DNA of 64,000 bases from NCBI GenBank assembly GCA_964649745.1, contig CAZYQI010000012.1:1-64000 (forward strand), given 5' to 3'. The notes under the pieces were generated by a model that was not told the origin of the DNA, did not search any database, and was given only the letters and a program-made list of their open reading frames with translations. Both the position numbers and the translations under genes were made by a program. The stretch comes from CAZEHS01 sp964649745. GTDB taxonomy: Bacteria > Bacillota > Clostridia > Peptostreptococcales > Acidaminobacteraceae. Below, piece after piece: positions 51,846 through 60,947 of the stretch. Position 1 is the first letter of the stretch, and the number at the start of each line of letters is the position of its first letter.

Positions 51846-53645
51846 ATGGCAAAGAGACGATTGATCCTGATTCTGATGATACTTTTTGCAACCGCCTGTA
51901 CGGCAGGGCAACCGGAATCGGAAAGGGCTGCTGTCGAACTTTATCCAGCCTCCGCCCAAGTGGACGGTGAAACAAAGTGGGGTTATATCGATCAGCGTGG
52001 AGAATTTGTGGTAGCTCCAAACTGGGATTATGTCGAGCCATTTTCCAAAGATGGGGTGGCAATTGTCACCCGTGACGGGAAGGCGGGACTGCTTGACGGG
52101 AAGGGAACGGTCATACTGGAGCCTAAGTACGAGGGCATATTAGGGTACAATGAAGGCCTTGCGGTTGCGGTGGTTGACGGACAGGAATACGATGTGTTGG
52201 ATACTGCCGGCCATGTTCTTTTCACCCGTACGGGAATCGTCGGTTATTATCGGGAAGGTCGTATCGGGATTCAAAATCCGGAGGGACTTTTCGGGTATGC
52301 AGACAAAACAGGCAAGGACGTCATTGCCCCACAATACCTGGAGGCCGGCGAATTCCAAGATGGAAAGGCGTTGGTGAAGAACTCTGAGGGGAGGTATCTC
52401 CTGATCGATGCGTCCGGAAAGACGCTTCAGGAGTATGCCCGCGAAACCATGTGGAGCGCAGGGGAAGGCTTCTATGTTCATGGTATGGCCAATGCGGAAG
52501 GGGCTACGCGTTACGGCTATGTGGACTCCCGAAATGCAGTCATTCTTGAGGCAGAGATGGACGAGGTGGGTGAATTCCATGAAGGTCTTGCGATTGTCGG
52601 CCAGTTTGGTGGAGAAGGGCCCCTTAACGGGATCGTGAACGCAAAGGGCGAATTCGTTGTGCCGATGGAATACGGAGGGCTGGAATATTTGGGTGAAGGT
52701 CTCTATGGGGCGGTAAAAAGCACATCTCTTCAGAGCTATCAGGCGGTATCCTTCCAGAAGGCAGCTGTTATGGATGGTTCGGGAAAGCTGCTGACTCCAG
52801 AAAAATACTATAACCTTACCATCTTCGAAAAGGATGTGCTCAGCGCCTCTGACGGGAGGAATACATTTTTGATTCACCGCAGTGGAGGGCCTGCCCTCTC
52901 CGGATTCTCAGTTCCGGGTGTGGGAACCCTTTCAAAACAGGGGGAGATCATCCGCGCAGATGTGGACAACCGTGTCCGCTACTATTTGCCCGATGGCAAG
53001 CTTATTTGGGAACAGGAACGCACCCAGTCTTACAACGGGGTTACCGTAAAAACCGAATCCAAACGGTTTGACCGGTTTACCTTCATTGAATACCCTGTGG
53101 TCAGCGGCTTGGTTAACGGGGCGGTGGAAGCCAGGATCAACGGGGAGATAAGGGCTCTGATGGTCAATCCCTATGAAAATCTTTCAGCGGACCCGGAATA
53201 CCCTTCGGATATGAACCTTACGTTCGGAGAAAGGGTGATCGGCAACCTTCTGGAGATTCAGTCAGAGGGATATGCGTATACCATGGGGGCGGCTCATGGA
53301 ACCCCGTGGACCGATATCTGGTATTTTGATCTTCAAACAGGGGAGCGCTACCTTCTTCTGGATCTTTTTTATCCGGACCATGGGTCGGATGTCATTCTCA
53401 GCCAGGAAATCAAAGTACTGATTCCCCGGGGGGAATTGGCAGAGGTCGTGAAACCTGAGGCCATCGAACCCGTTTCCGGAGATCACAATTTCCGGCTCCA
53501 GGAGGGGGGGCTTGAAATTATCTATCAGGCCTACGAAATTGCACCCTATGCCGCGGGACAACCAAGCTTCACGGTTCCCTGGGTCAAGCTGGAGGACGTT
53601 ATCGATAAGGAAGGCCCGTTCTGGAAGGCTTATAAGGCTCAGTAG
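51846..53645 (+). CDS. WG-repeat lipoprotein with DUF3298-like C-terminus
   Basis: A 599-residue exported protein. Signal peptide and lipobox (LILMILFATAC, Cys near residue 18). Residues 40-330 are a series of WG beta repeats (KWGYIDQRGEFVVAPNWDYV, LFGYADKTGKDVIAPQYLEA and others). The C-terminal part (about 400-599, YTMGAAHGTPWTDIWYFDL) resembles the DUF3298/RsiV-like domain seen in anti-sigma factors and PdaC. It probably sits on the outer face of the membrane. Function unknown. Confidence 0.85.
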   Translation: MAKRRLILILMILFATACTAGQPESERAAVELYPASAQVDGETKWGYIDQRGEFVVAPNWDYVEPFSKDGVAIVTRDGKAGLLDGKGTVILEPKYEGILGYNEGLAVAVVDGQEYDVLDTAGHVLFTRTGIVGYYREGRIGIQNPEGLFGYADKTGKDVIAPQYLEAGEFQDGKALVKNSEGRYLLIDASGKTLQEYARETMWSAGEGFYVHGMANAEGATRYGYVDSRNAVILEAEMDEVGEFHEGLAIVGQFGGEGPLNGIVNAKGEFVVPMEYGGLEYLGEGLYGAVKSTSLQSYQAVSFQKAAVMDGSGKLLTPEKYYNLTIFEKDVLSASDGRNTFLIHRSGGPALSGFSVPGVGTLSKQGEIIRADVDNRVRYYLPDGKLIWEQERTQSYNGVTVKTESKRFDRFTFIEYPVVSGLVNGAVEARINGEIRALMVNPYENLSADPEYPSDMNLTFGERVIGNLLEIQSEGYAYTMGAAHGTPWTDIWYFDLQTGERYLLLDLFYPDHGSDVILSQEIKVLIPRGELAEVVKPEAIEPVSGDHNFRLQEGGLEIIYQAYEIAPYAAGQPSFTVPWVKLEDVIDKEGPFWKAYKAQ

Positions 53646-53690
53646 CACGGATTTCCCACTGCCAGTAGCATAGCAATCATTATAGATAGA

Positions 53691-53723
53691 GGGCAGGCTT
53701 GACACGCTGAGCTCGCAATGACA
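53691..53723 (+). repeat. Dispersed GCAAGATTGCCGC-type repeat, divergent copy
   Basis: GGGCAGGCTTGACACGCTGA followed by GCTCGCAATGACA. It aligns with the core of the copies at 49815 and 58423 and with the CGGCTCG...GACA end of the first. Confidence 0.45.
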
Positions 53724-53755
53724 ACGCCCTTACTAACGATGCAAAGAGGTTCTCA

Positions 53756-54769
53756 ATGAAAAAACCCATTCTATCCTACATCCTTATCGGAATCAATGTT
53801 GCCGTATACGGCATTTTAATGGTAATGGCCGGTTTTGATACCGGTGTCTACGGTGATCTTACGCTGCGTTACGGGGCGAAAATCAACGGTAATATCGTGA
53901 ACGGAGAATACTGGCGGCTGGTGACGCCGATGTTTCTCCATGGAGGCATCGCCCATCTGCTGATCAACTGCTTTTCTCTGAACGCCATTGGCACCATTAC
54001 GGAGAATGTGTTCGGCCGAAAGCGGTTTATGGTCATCTACTTTGCTGCCGGTATTATGGGTAGCCTGGGGAGCTTCTGTTTCTCTGCATACCCGGCAGTG
54101 GGGGCTTCCGGGGCTATTTTCGGCCTCTTGGGAGCCATGCTCTTTCTGGGTGTTAACAACCCGGAATTCATCCGGTCGGGATTCGGGAAGGACATACTGG
54201 TCTTGGCCGTGCTGAACCTGGCTTACGGATTCTCTGCTTCGGGAATCGATAATTTCGGACACCTGGGGGGGCTGGTCGGGGGATTCTTGACCACAGGGAT
54301 TCTCATTCCAAGAATTGAAAGGTTTGCAGTGAACTCCCGGATGGTTTCGGCCCTGGTTCTTGCCCTTCTTGCCGGAGCGGCCTCCTGGTATGGGATGACC
54401 AAACCGCTGAACGTGGAGCAATCCTATATCGCCACTCTGATGGATATGGAAGCGGCTGAGCAGTGGCAGGAAATGCAGGTGTACGGCATTGGTCGGCTAA
54501 AGGAGCTTTCTGCCGGCAGCGTGGTGCAAGGCGACATCCTGTACTATGTGGTGCGAAGCGCTGCCCTGCAGGGAGACTATGTGGTTGCAGAGAAATACAG
54601 CAGGGAGATGGCGGTCATCGATCCCGGCTTTGGGAATTATTTCTTAAGCCTGGTGCTGTTCGACCAGGAAAAATACGATGAAGCGGTTCAAGCCTTGCTG
54701 AAATCGGAGGCGGCAGGCTACGACCCACAGCGCATTGCGTCCATGAGGACAAAAATTCAAGGGAAATGA
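53756..54769 (+). CDS. Rhomboid family intramembrane serine protease
   Basis: A 337-residue membrane protease. Six helices lie within residues 1-220. The catalytic serine is in GASGAIFGLLGA near residue 118 and the catalytic histidine in DNFGHLGGLVGG near residue 169. WRLVTPMFLHGG (about residue 56) is also characteristic. The soluble C-terminus (230-337) looks TPR-like and may bind substrates or partners. Substrate unknown. Confidence 0.92.
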   Translation: MKKPILSYILIGINVAVYGILMVMAGFDTGVYGDLTLRYGAKINGNIVNGEYWRLVTPMFLHGGIAHLLINCFSLNAIGTITENVFGRKRFMVIYFAAGIMGSLGSFCFSAYPAVGASGAIFGLLGAMLFLGVNNPEFIRSGFGKDILVLAVLNLAYGFSASGIDNFGHLGGLVGGFLTTGILIPRIERFAVNSRMVSALVLALLAGAASWYGMTKPLNVEQSYIATLMDMEAAEQWQEMQVYGIGRLKELSAGSVVQGDILYYVVRSAALQGDYVVAEKYSREMAVIDPGFGNYFLSLVLFDQEKYDEAVQALLKSEAAGYDPQRIASMRTKIQGK

Positions 54770-54866
54770 TGGGTTTACAGGATGGTTGAAATACCTGTTC
54801 CAATATGATTCAATTGATTAGGAAGGGATTTTATACCGGACAAACGACTGTTCATAGAGGTGAAAC

Positions 54867-55733
54867 ATGAAGATAAGAAAAGCAATCATTCCTGCCGCAG
54901 GCTTCGGAACCCGCTTTCTACCGGCGACCAAAGCGCAGCCCAAAGAAATGATACCCGTTGTGGATAAGCCGGCGCTTCAGTATATTATTGAAGAAGCCAT
55001 AAAGGCCGGCATTGAAGAGATCCTGATTGTGACCAACCGAAACAAACATGCCATTGAAGATCATTTTGACAGGTCCATTGAGCTGGAGCTTTTGTTGGAA
55101 CGGAGCGGAAAGACGGAGCTTCTGAAAGAAATTCGGGATATCTCTGAGCTGGTACGGATCCATTATGTGCGTCAAATGGAAGCGAAAGGACTCGGTCACG
55201 CCATACTCTGCGGGAAGGCGTTCGTTGGCAATGAGCCCTTCGCAGTTCTGTTGGGTGATGACATTGTTGATGCGGAGCAGCCTTGCATCGGACAGTTGAT
55301 GGATGCCTATAACGAGTATAAAGGCACGATTCTGGGTGTTCAGGAGGTGCCGGATTCTGAAACGCAGAAATATGGGATCGTGAACGGCGAGAGCCTCAAT
55401 TCAAACACATACAGCGTAAAGGCGCTGGTTGAGAAGCCTTCCCCTGGGGAGTCACCCTCCAATGTGGCAATTCTTGGCCGATACATCATAAGCCCCAAGG
55501 TGTTTGAAATCCTTGAAAACACAGCTCCGGGGAAGGGTGGCGAAATCCAGCTCACCGATGCCCTCAACCGTCTGGCCCAGGAAGACACGGTTTATGCCCG
55601 GGTATTCAACGGTCGGCGTTACGACGTGGGGGATAAGATGGGCTATCTCGAAGCCACCATCGACTATGCTCTGAAGCGGGAAGAGCTTCGTCAGCCGCTA
55701 TTAAACTATATGAGAACAGTACTGGAGCGGTGA
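54867..55733 (+). CDS. galU: UTP-glucose-1-phosphate uridylyltransferase
   Basis: Makes UDP-glucose from UTP and glucose-1-phosphate for cell-envelope polymers. It is 288 residues with the nucleotide-binding N-terminus IPAAGFGTRFLPATKAQPKE (residues 8-27) and FAVLLGDDIVDAE near 127. It lies seven bases upstream of galE, so UDP-glucose and UDP-galactose are made from one transcript. Confidence 0.96.
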   Translation: MKIRKAIIPAAGFGTRFLPATKAQPKEMIPVVDKPALQYIIEEAIKAGIEEILIVTNRNKHAIEDHFDRSIELELLLERSGKTELLKEIRDISELVRIHYVRQMEAKGLGHAILCGKAFVGNEPFAVLLGDDIVDAEQPCIGQLMDAYNEYKGTILGVQEVPDSETQKYGIVNGESLNSNTYSVKALVEKPSPGESPSNVAILGRYIISPKVFEILENTAPGKGGEIQLTDALNRLAQEDTVYARVFNGRRYDVGDKMGYLEATIDYALKREELRQPLLNYMRTVLER

Positions 55734-55740
55734 GACAAAG

Positions 55741-56748
55741 ATGAATATTCTTCTGGCAGGTGGAACGGGTTTTGTCGGAAGCCATACGGCTGTCGCTCTT
55801 CTGGAGCGGGGGCATAGTGTGACCATAGTGGACAACCTAAGCAACTCCGACATCCGGGTGCTGGATAGGATTTCAGAAATCACAGGGGAAACCTGCAGGT
55901 TTTATGAGGCGGATATTCGGAACAGGGAGGCCTTGGACCGGATATTTGCCGAGGGTCGTTATGATGCGGTTATCCACATGGCTGGCCTTAAAGCAGTTGG
56001 GGAGTCTGTGCGTATGCCGGTGGCCTACTATGGGAATAACGTGTCTGGAACCGTCACTCTCTGCGAAGCCATGGAGCGGTCCGGTGTGAGGAATATTGTA
56101 TTCAGCTCCAGTGCCACGGTATACGGTGCGGCTGAAAATATTCCGATTGCGGAAGCGTCTCCGGTGAGTACGACAAATCCCTACGGACGCACAAAGGTTA
56201 TGATTGAGGATATATTAAGGGATATATCCATCTCGGATCCATCGTGGAAGGTGATGCTGCTTCGCTATTTTAACCCTATCGGGGCCCATCCCAGTGGTTT
56301 TATCGGTGAGCGTCCGGCAGGTGTTCCGAATAATCTTATACCGTATATCACCCAGGTGGCTGCAGGGAAACTGGAGAAGCTCAGTGTGTATGGCGGGGAC
56401 TACCCAACATCGGATGGAACGGGAATTCGTGATTATATTCATGTGATGGATCTTGCCGAAGGTCATGTGAGGGCTCTGGAAAAATTGATGGAACTGTCTT
56501 CGTTCAGCGTTTTCAACCTCGGTACAGGGACCGGCTACAGTGTTCTGGAGGTTATCAATGCATTTGAAATGGCGACGGGGTTGTCCATTCCGTATGCTGT
56601 TGTGCCCCGCCGTCCCGGGGATGTAGCAGTTTGCTACGCAGATGTGTCGAAGGCGGAGCGGGAGCTGGGATGGCGTGCAAGCCGCACCTTGATTGATATG
56701 TGCTGCGACGCCTGGAATTGGGAAAGAAGCAGCTGTAATAGTGAGTGA
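55741..56748 (+). CDS. galE: UDP-glucose 4-epimerase
   Basis: This short-chain dehydrogenase-type epimerase interconverts UDP-glucose and UDP-galactose with bound NAD. It is 335 residues. The glycine-rich motif GGTGFVGSH is at residues 7-15. The catalytic tyrosine and lysine are in NPYGRTKVMIED near 146-150, and SSATVYG near 121. It is in an operon with galU and ends at a bidirectional terminator. Confidence 0.95.
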   Translation: MNILLAGGTGFVGSHTAVALLERGHSVTIVDNLSNSDIRVLDRISEITGETCRFYEADIRNREALDRIFAEGRYDAVIHMAGLKAVGESVRMPVAYYGNNVSGTVTLCEAMERSGVRNIVFSSSATVYGAAENIPIAEASPVSTTNPYGRTKVMIEDILRDISISDPSWKVMLLRYFNPIGAHPSGFIGERPAGVPNNLIPYITQVAAGKLEKLSVYGGDYPTSDGTGIRDYIHVMDLAEGHVRALEKLMELSSFSVFNLGTGTGYSVLEVINAFEMATGLSIPYAVVPRRPGDVAVCYADVSKAERELGWRASRTLIDMCCDAWNWERSSCNSE

Positions 56749-56751
56749 ATG

Positions 56752-56815
56752 AAAATAGCGCAACGGAAAGAGCCCCCAGTTCAAGGACCGGGGGCTCTTT
56801 CCGTTGTGCTATTTT
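56752..56815. terminator. Bidirectional terminator between galE and the YezG gene
   Basis: A long hairpin: AAAATAGC, one unpaired G, then CAACGGAAAGAGCCCC, matched on the other side by GGGGCTCTTTCCGTTG, one unpaired base and GCTATTTT. It serves the two converging genes and overlaps the last codons of the minus-strand gene. Confidence 0.92.
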
Positions 56816-57219
56816 ATGTTCTCTTTCTCCCATGCTTTTCGACGGGTTTCAACATCGCCCTTCTTCAGGTCGGCCTTGCTGTAGTGTGTCCGGTGCGTCC
56901 CGTTTTCATCAAAGGTGATGGTCACCGTGGTCCAGGGGTCTTCGCCCAGGCTTTCAACCTCTTCCCACAGGCTGATCAGGCAGTCGTCCAGCTCATCCAG
57001 GAGATCGGCCAGCTGTTCGGGGTCCATATTTTCTTTTTCAGGAAGGTCGTTGCAGAAAATCGGCTGGGCAGCACCTTTGGGATAGCTGTAGAAAAAGGAA
57101 TAACACTGTTCCTCGTCCACCTCGCCATACAGCAGAAGCTTTTGCCATCCGTTGGGCTGTGCCAGCTGTAGGATATGGAGAATATTCTCAAACAGGGATT
57201 CTTTAAGTGATTTTGGCAT
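56809..57219 (-). CDS. YezG-type immunity protein (DUF600), orphan
   Basis: A 136-residue acidic protein matching the YezG/DUF600 pattern: GWQKLLLYGEVDEEQCYSFFYSYPKG near residue 24, DLLDELDDCLISLWEEVESLGEDPWTTVTITF near 72-103. YezG proteins neutralise LXG/YeeF-type polymorphic toxins. No toxin gene is present on either side, so this is an orphan immunity gene or a protein reused for another task. AAGGAG precedes the start. Confidence 0.78.
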   Translation of the reverse strand: MPKSLKESLFENILHILQLAQPNGWQKLLLYGEVDEEQCYSFFYSYPKGAAQPIFCNDLPEKENMDPEQLADLLDELDDCLISLWEEVESLGEDPWTTVTITFDENGTHRTHYSKADLKKGDVETRRKAWEKENIK

Positions 57220-57367
57220 GGGAATGCTCCTTTTTGTTGTATATGTTACCCCATTATATCACAGAGAAACAGCGTTTTTGAAAGCGTGTATAAGGGGTAT
57301 AATAGAGCTGTGTATTGTAGGGGCGGGAACTTTCGGACAGCGGCATCAGATAATTGGAGGAGGCGCC

Positions 57368-58423
57368 ATGAGAACCATCAATGTAGGACTATTGGGCTAC
57401 GGGCTTTCGGGCAGGGTTTTTCACGCACCGGTGATTCGCAGTGTGGAAGGCTTCCGCATCACTTGGATCATGACGGGGAATGTTGAGGCGATTGCAATGA
57501 TTGCGGGGCAAGACCCCTCTGTAAGGATTGCGGCTTCTGCCGATGAAATTCTGGATGCGCCGGATGTGGATCTGGTGGTGGTGGCGGTGCCCAATACCCT
57601 TCATTACGATTTGGCCGCCAAGGCTCTGGAACGGGGAAAGCATGTGGTTGTTGAAAAACCCTTCACCATCACGGCTGCGGAAGCGGATTCTCTGGCAGAG
57701 CTGGCCGAGAAGAAGGGACTTATGCTCAGTGTGTATCATAACCGCCGTTGGGATGGTGATTTTCTAACAGTGGGCCGGATAATCAACGGTGGATTGTTGG
57801 GCAACCTGGCGGAGTTTGAATCCCACTACGACCGTTTTCGTCCGGTTCCTAAGGCGGGTGCCTGGCGGGAAGCGGCAGCGCCGGGAACGGGGCTCCTGTA
57901 CGACCTTGGGTCCCACCTCGTTGATCAGGCCCTTACACTTTTCGGCATGCCCCAACAGGTTTTCGCAGACTTGCGCATCCAACGGCCTAAAGGGGAGGCT
58001 GTGGATAGTTTTGAACTCATTCTCGACTATGACGGGCTTAAGGTAACCCTTAAATCCAGTTCTCTCGTTCGGGAGCCAGGGCCACGGTTCATTCTTCATG
58101 GAGATCGAGGGTCCTTTGTAAAATATGGCCTCGATGTTCAGGAGGACGCCCTAAAAGCGGGGCAGCAGCCGAAGGAGCATGCCGATTGGGGAATTGAGCC
58201 GGAAGCGGATGCAGGTATCCTCCACACAATGGTGGAGGGCGTAACCTTTCGGGGAACCGTAGTAGCCCAGCCGGGGGATTACAGGGAGTATTACCGCAGT
58301 GTATATAAAGCCATCAATGAGGGCGGCAAACCGGCGGTCACAGCCCATCAGGCGGCGGATGTGATGCGCATCATCGAACTGGCCATGGAAAGTGCGGACA
58401 AGGGAATCGTGATGGTGCTGTAA
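57368..58423 (+). CDS. Gfo/Idh/MocA family oxidoreductase
   Basis: A 351-residue NAD(P)-dependent sugar/polyol oxidoreductase. The Rossmann motif is GLLGYGLSGRVFHAPV (residues 7-22), followed by HVVVEKPFT near 95-103 with the conserved EKP lysine. The C-terminal domain has YDLGSHLVDQALTLFG near residue 178. It is most like the YdgJ/YhhX subgroup. Substrate unknown. ATG 57368 follows GGAGGAG; the frame upstream to 57152 overlaps the divergent YezG gene. Confidence 0.9.
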   Translation: MRTINVGLLGYGLSGRVFHAPVIRSVEGFRITWIMTGNVEAIAMIAGQDPSVRIAASADEILDAPDVDLVVVAVPNTLHYDLAAKALERGKHVVVEKPFTITAAEADSLAELAEKKGLMLSVYHNRRWDGDFLTVGRIINGGLLGNLAEFESHYDRFRPVPKAGAWREAAAPGTGLLYDLGSHLVDQALTLFGMPQQVFADLRIQRPKGEAVDSFELILDYDGLKVTLKSSSLVREPGPRFILHGDRGSFVKYGLDVQEDALKAGQQPKEHADWGIEPEADAGILHTMVEGVTFRGTVVAQPGDYREYYRSVYKAINEGGKPAVTAHQAADVMRIIELAMESADKGIVMVL

Positions 58424-58444
58424 TAAAGGCAAGATTGCCGCGCT
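58423..58444 (+). repeat. Dispersed GCAAGATTGCCGC repeat, copy 3
   Basis: ATAAAGGCAAGATTGCCGC then GCT, beginning at the last base of the oxidoreductase stop codon. It matches 49815-49836 at 21 of 22 bases. Confidence 0.6.
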
Positions 58445-58480
58445 TAATGGGAATATTATTAACAAATTACGGAGGGTTTA

Positions 58481-59305
58481 ATGACAACACAGGAAATACT
58501 GGATATCGCCCTGCGGGAAGCCGGACTGGATACCTTGCCGGAGGACAGTGGTGTATTCGTTGAGAAGAGTGGTGTAAAAAAGGTTCTGGCAGGTGTCGAT
58601 TTGGAGGGGACGGAGGTGTTGCTGGCCAAAGAGCTTGGCTGTGATGCAGTGATCAGCCATCATCCCCATGCTGGCTCCGCAGTGGTGAATTTTCACAACG
58701 TCATGCTACGGCAAATTGATAAGATGGTGGAGTTCGGTGTGCCCATCAACAAGGCGCAGAAGATGCTTAAGAAACGGATGGCTCAGGTGGAACTGAACCA
58801 TCATGTGGCCAATCATGACCGGGCAGGATCGACGGCCCGGTTATTAGGGCTGGGATATATGAATGTACATATGCCGGCAGATATCATTACAGAAAAATTC
58901 CTTCAGAGTTATCTGGAAGGTTGGTTTACAGACCGCCCCAAGGCAACCCTTAAGGAGTTGTTGGATGCGTTGAACGCTCTTCCGGAATATTCGGCATCCC
59001 TGGTGAAGCCCGTAATTCGTGTGGGTGGCGATAATGACTATGCCGGAAAAATCGCCGTTCTCATGGCAGGAGGGACCGGCGGCGGTCCGGAGGTGTTCAA
59101 GGCATATTTTGAAGCCGGGGTGGGAACCATCGTCTGCATGCATGTGGCAGAGGATGTGAAAAAGGCGGTTGAAGAACAGGGGATTGGAAACGTGGTGGTG
59201 GCAGGTCATATGCCCAGTGACTCCATTGGGATCAACCGGCTGATTGCCGCGTGGCGGAGTGCGGGTCTTGAAGTGATACCCTGCTGCGGTGTGGTAGGGG
59301 AATAG
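58481..59305 (+). CDS. Nif3-like dinuclear metal-centre protein
   Basis: A 274-residue member of the NIF3/YqfO family. Metal-binding motifs are SHHPH near residues 64-68 and the HMPSD-type histidine near 244. The protein ends IPCCGVVGE. Relatives bind two metal ions and have been proposed as GTP cyclohydrolase-like or regulatory proteins, but the cellular role is unsettled. A 19-bp terminator follows directly. Confidence 0.85.
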   Translation: MTTQEILDIALREAGLDTLPEDSGVFVEKSGVKKVLAGVDLEGTEVLLAKELGCDAVISHHPHAGSAVVNFHNVMLRQIDKMVEFGVPINKAQKMLKKRMAQVELNHHVANHDRAGSTARLLGLGYMNVHMPADIITEKFLQSYLEGWFTDRPKATLKELLDALNALPEYSASLVKPVIRVGGDNDYAGKIAVLMAGGTGGGPEVFKAYFEAGVGTIVCMHVAEDVKKAVEEQGIGNVVVAGHMPSDSIGINRLIAAWRSAGLEVIPCCGVVGE

Positions 59306-59332
59306 GACGAAAAATGCAGGAATACAAAAACA

Positions 59333-59380
59333 AACATGCAAAAACCGCAACATTTTTAAGCGTTGCGGTTTTTGCATGTT
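59333..59380. terminator. Long perfect-stem terminator after the Nif3 gene
   Basis: A 19-bp perfect stem (AACATGCAAAAACCGCAAC and its complement) with a 10-base loop. The TTTTT and AAAAA runs are inside the arms. It isolates the Nif3 gene from the gdhA promoter. Confidence 0.85.
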
Positions 59381-59431
59381 GAAAACAGAAGGGTTCAGAA
59401 AAAAAGGAAAACGTTTTTGCGTATTTTTAAA

Positions 59432-59460
59432 TTGACAGCTGCAAAAACGAACATTATACT
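59432..59460 (+). promoter_or_regulatory. Sigma-A promoter of gdhA
   Basis: TTGACA (59432-59437), a 17-base spacer and TATACT (59455-59460). The start would be near 59467, giving a leader of about 128 bases before the gdhA start codon. Confidence 0.88.
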
Positions 59461-59505
59461 ACCAATAAAGATTCAGAAAATTCTGATTCGTAAAAAGGTA
59501 TCTGA

Positions 59506-59546
59506 CAGGCAACGAAGTCTGCAGACGGGGGATGGTACCGAACCCG
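59506..59546 (+). promoter_or_regulatory. ANTAR-type dual hexaloop RNA in the gdhA leader
   Basis: Hairpin P1: CAGGC (59506-59510), loop AACGAA, GTCTG (59517-59521). Hairpin P2: CGGGGG (59526-59531), loop ATGGTA, CC, a GAA bulge, CCCG (59543-59546). Both loops have six bases with A at position 1 and G at position 4, the known recognition pattern of ANTAR antiterminator proteins. The P1 3' arm lies inside the 5' arm of the terminator at 59516, so P1 and the terminator exclude each other. Confidence 0.7.
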
Positions 59547-59561
59547 ACTGCGGACTTTTTT
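59516..59561 (+). terminator. Attenuator terminator in the gdhA leader
   Basis: AGTCTGCAG (59516-59524) pairs with CTGCGGACT (59548-59556, one wobble), with the CGGG/CCCG stem inside, followed by a T-run to 59561. It would stop transcription 34 bases before gdhA unless prevented. Confidence 0.88.
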
Positions 59562-59594
59562 AGTACCCCAAAAGAGAGTACAGGAGGCTGGAAG

Positions 59595-60932
59595 ATGAAA
59601 AAACTTGGACATGTGATAGAGAGAGCAACGAAGCATAACGCCAACGAGCCGGAATTTTTACAAGCAGTGAACGAAGTAATGGAGACCCTGGAACCGGTAG
59701 CGGAAAAACATCCCGAAATGGTGAAGGCCGGAATCTTTAATCGGATCATAGAACCGGAACGGCAAATCATTTTTCGCGTCACTTGGGTGGATGATCGGGG
59801 GGGGGTCCAGGTGAACCGGGGCTATCGGGTACAGTTCAACAGTGCCATTGGCCCGTATAAAGGGGGGTTGCGCTTCCATCCCTCGGTGAATCTGGGGGTG
59901 GTGAAATTTCTGGGATTCGAACAGATTTTCAAGAACTCGCTGACGGGCTTGCCCATCGGTGGGGGTAAAGGTGGCAGCGATTTTAACCCCAAAGGGCGGT
60001 CGGATGGCGAAATCATGCGTTTCTGTCAAAGCTTTATGTGTGAGCTTGCCCGGCATATCGGTGAAATAACCGATGTACCTGCGGGAGATATAGGTGTCGG
60101 CAGTCGAGAGATCGGTTATATGTACGGCATGTATCGAAAAATCCACAACGAGTTTTCCGGGGTGATGACCGGAAAGGGACTGGCGTACGGCGGAAGTCTT
60201 GCAAGGACGGAGGCGACCGGTTATGGATTGTGTTATTTCATGGAAGCGGCCATGAGGGATATGCTGGGAAGAGGATTTGACGGCGCCGTGACAGTTATTT
60301 CAGGATCCGGAAATGTGGCGATCTACGCGGCTCAAAAGGCTGCACAGCTCGGCGCCAGGGTTGTGGCCATGTGTGATTCCGACGGCTACATCCATGACGT
60401 CAATGGGATTGATGTGGAATTGGTCAGGGAGATCAAGGAGGTCAAGAGGGGACGGATTTCCGAATATGTGAAGATCCATACAGAGGCGGTATACAAAGAG
60501 GGTTGTGGAGGCATTTGGACAATACCCTGCGACATCGCCCTGCCCTGTGCCACCCAGAACGAACTGGATGAAAAAGCGGCGAGCGTTTTGGTAGGCAACG
60601 GATGTATCTCTGTAGGGGAGGGTGCTAACATGCCCTGCACTCCGAAGGCAGTAAAGGTATTTTTGGATAATCGGGTAGTATTCGGACCGGGGAAAGCGGC
60701 CAACGCAGGGGGAGTGGCAACGTCCGGGTTGGAGATGAGTCAGAACAGCATGGGGTTATCCTGGTCCTTTGAGGAAGTGGATGAACGGTTGAAGGGGATC
60801 ATGAGTGAAATTTATCGTAACGCCAGTGCGGCTGCCCGGCAGTTCGGGTATGGGACGAATCTTGTGGCGGGGGCCAATATCGCAGGGTTCATGAAGGTTG
60901 CCCGCGCCATGATGGATCAGGGAATTGCATAG
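59595..60932 (+). CDS. gdhA: NADP-type glutamate dehydrogenase
   Basis: Catalyses 2-oxoglutarate plus ammonium to glutamate, and the reverse. It is 445 residues, the hexameric GdhA length. The substrate-site motif GLPIGGGKGGSDFNPKGRSDGE lies near residues 117-138. The Rossmann motif VISGSGNVAIYAAQKA is near 235, and EGANMPCTP near 345. ATG 59595 follows AGGAGG; the in-frame region upstream holds the attenuator. Cofactor preference is inferred from family likeness. It is transcribed through a leader with an ANTAR-type element, and an ANTAR-domain gene follows after 15 bases. Confidence 0.96.
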   Translation: MKKLGHVIERATKHNANEPEFLQAVNEVMETLEPVAEKHPEMVKAGIFNRIIEPERQIIFRVTWVDDRGGVQVNRGYRVQFNSAIGPYKGGLRFHPSVNLGVVKFLGFEQIFKNSLTGLPIGGGKGGSDFNPKGRSDGEIMRFCQSFMCELARHIGEITDVPAGDIGVGSREIGYMYGMYRKIHNEFSGVMTGKGLAYGGSLARTEATGYGLCYFMEAAMRDMLGRGFDGAVTVISGSGNVAIYAAQKAAQLGARVVAMCDSDGYIHDVNGIDVELVREIKEVKRGRISEYVKIHTEAVYKEGCGGIWTIPCDIALPCATQNELDEKAASVLVGNGCISVGEGANMPCTPKAVKVFLDNRVVFGPGKAANAGGVATSGLEMSQNSMGLSWSFEEVDERLKGIMSEIYRNASAAARQFGYGTNLVAGANIAGFMKVARAMMDQGIA

Positions 60933-60947
60933 ATAAGGAGTGGGTGC

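Noticed and set aside
59468..59561. gdhA leader as a T-box or glutamine riboswitch
   Set aside because: No T-box sequence or specifier stem, and no match to the glnA or Downstream-peptide motif; the paired A1/G4 hexaloops fit ANTAR control better.
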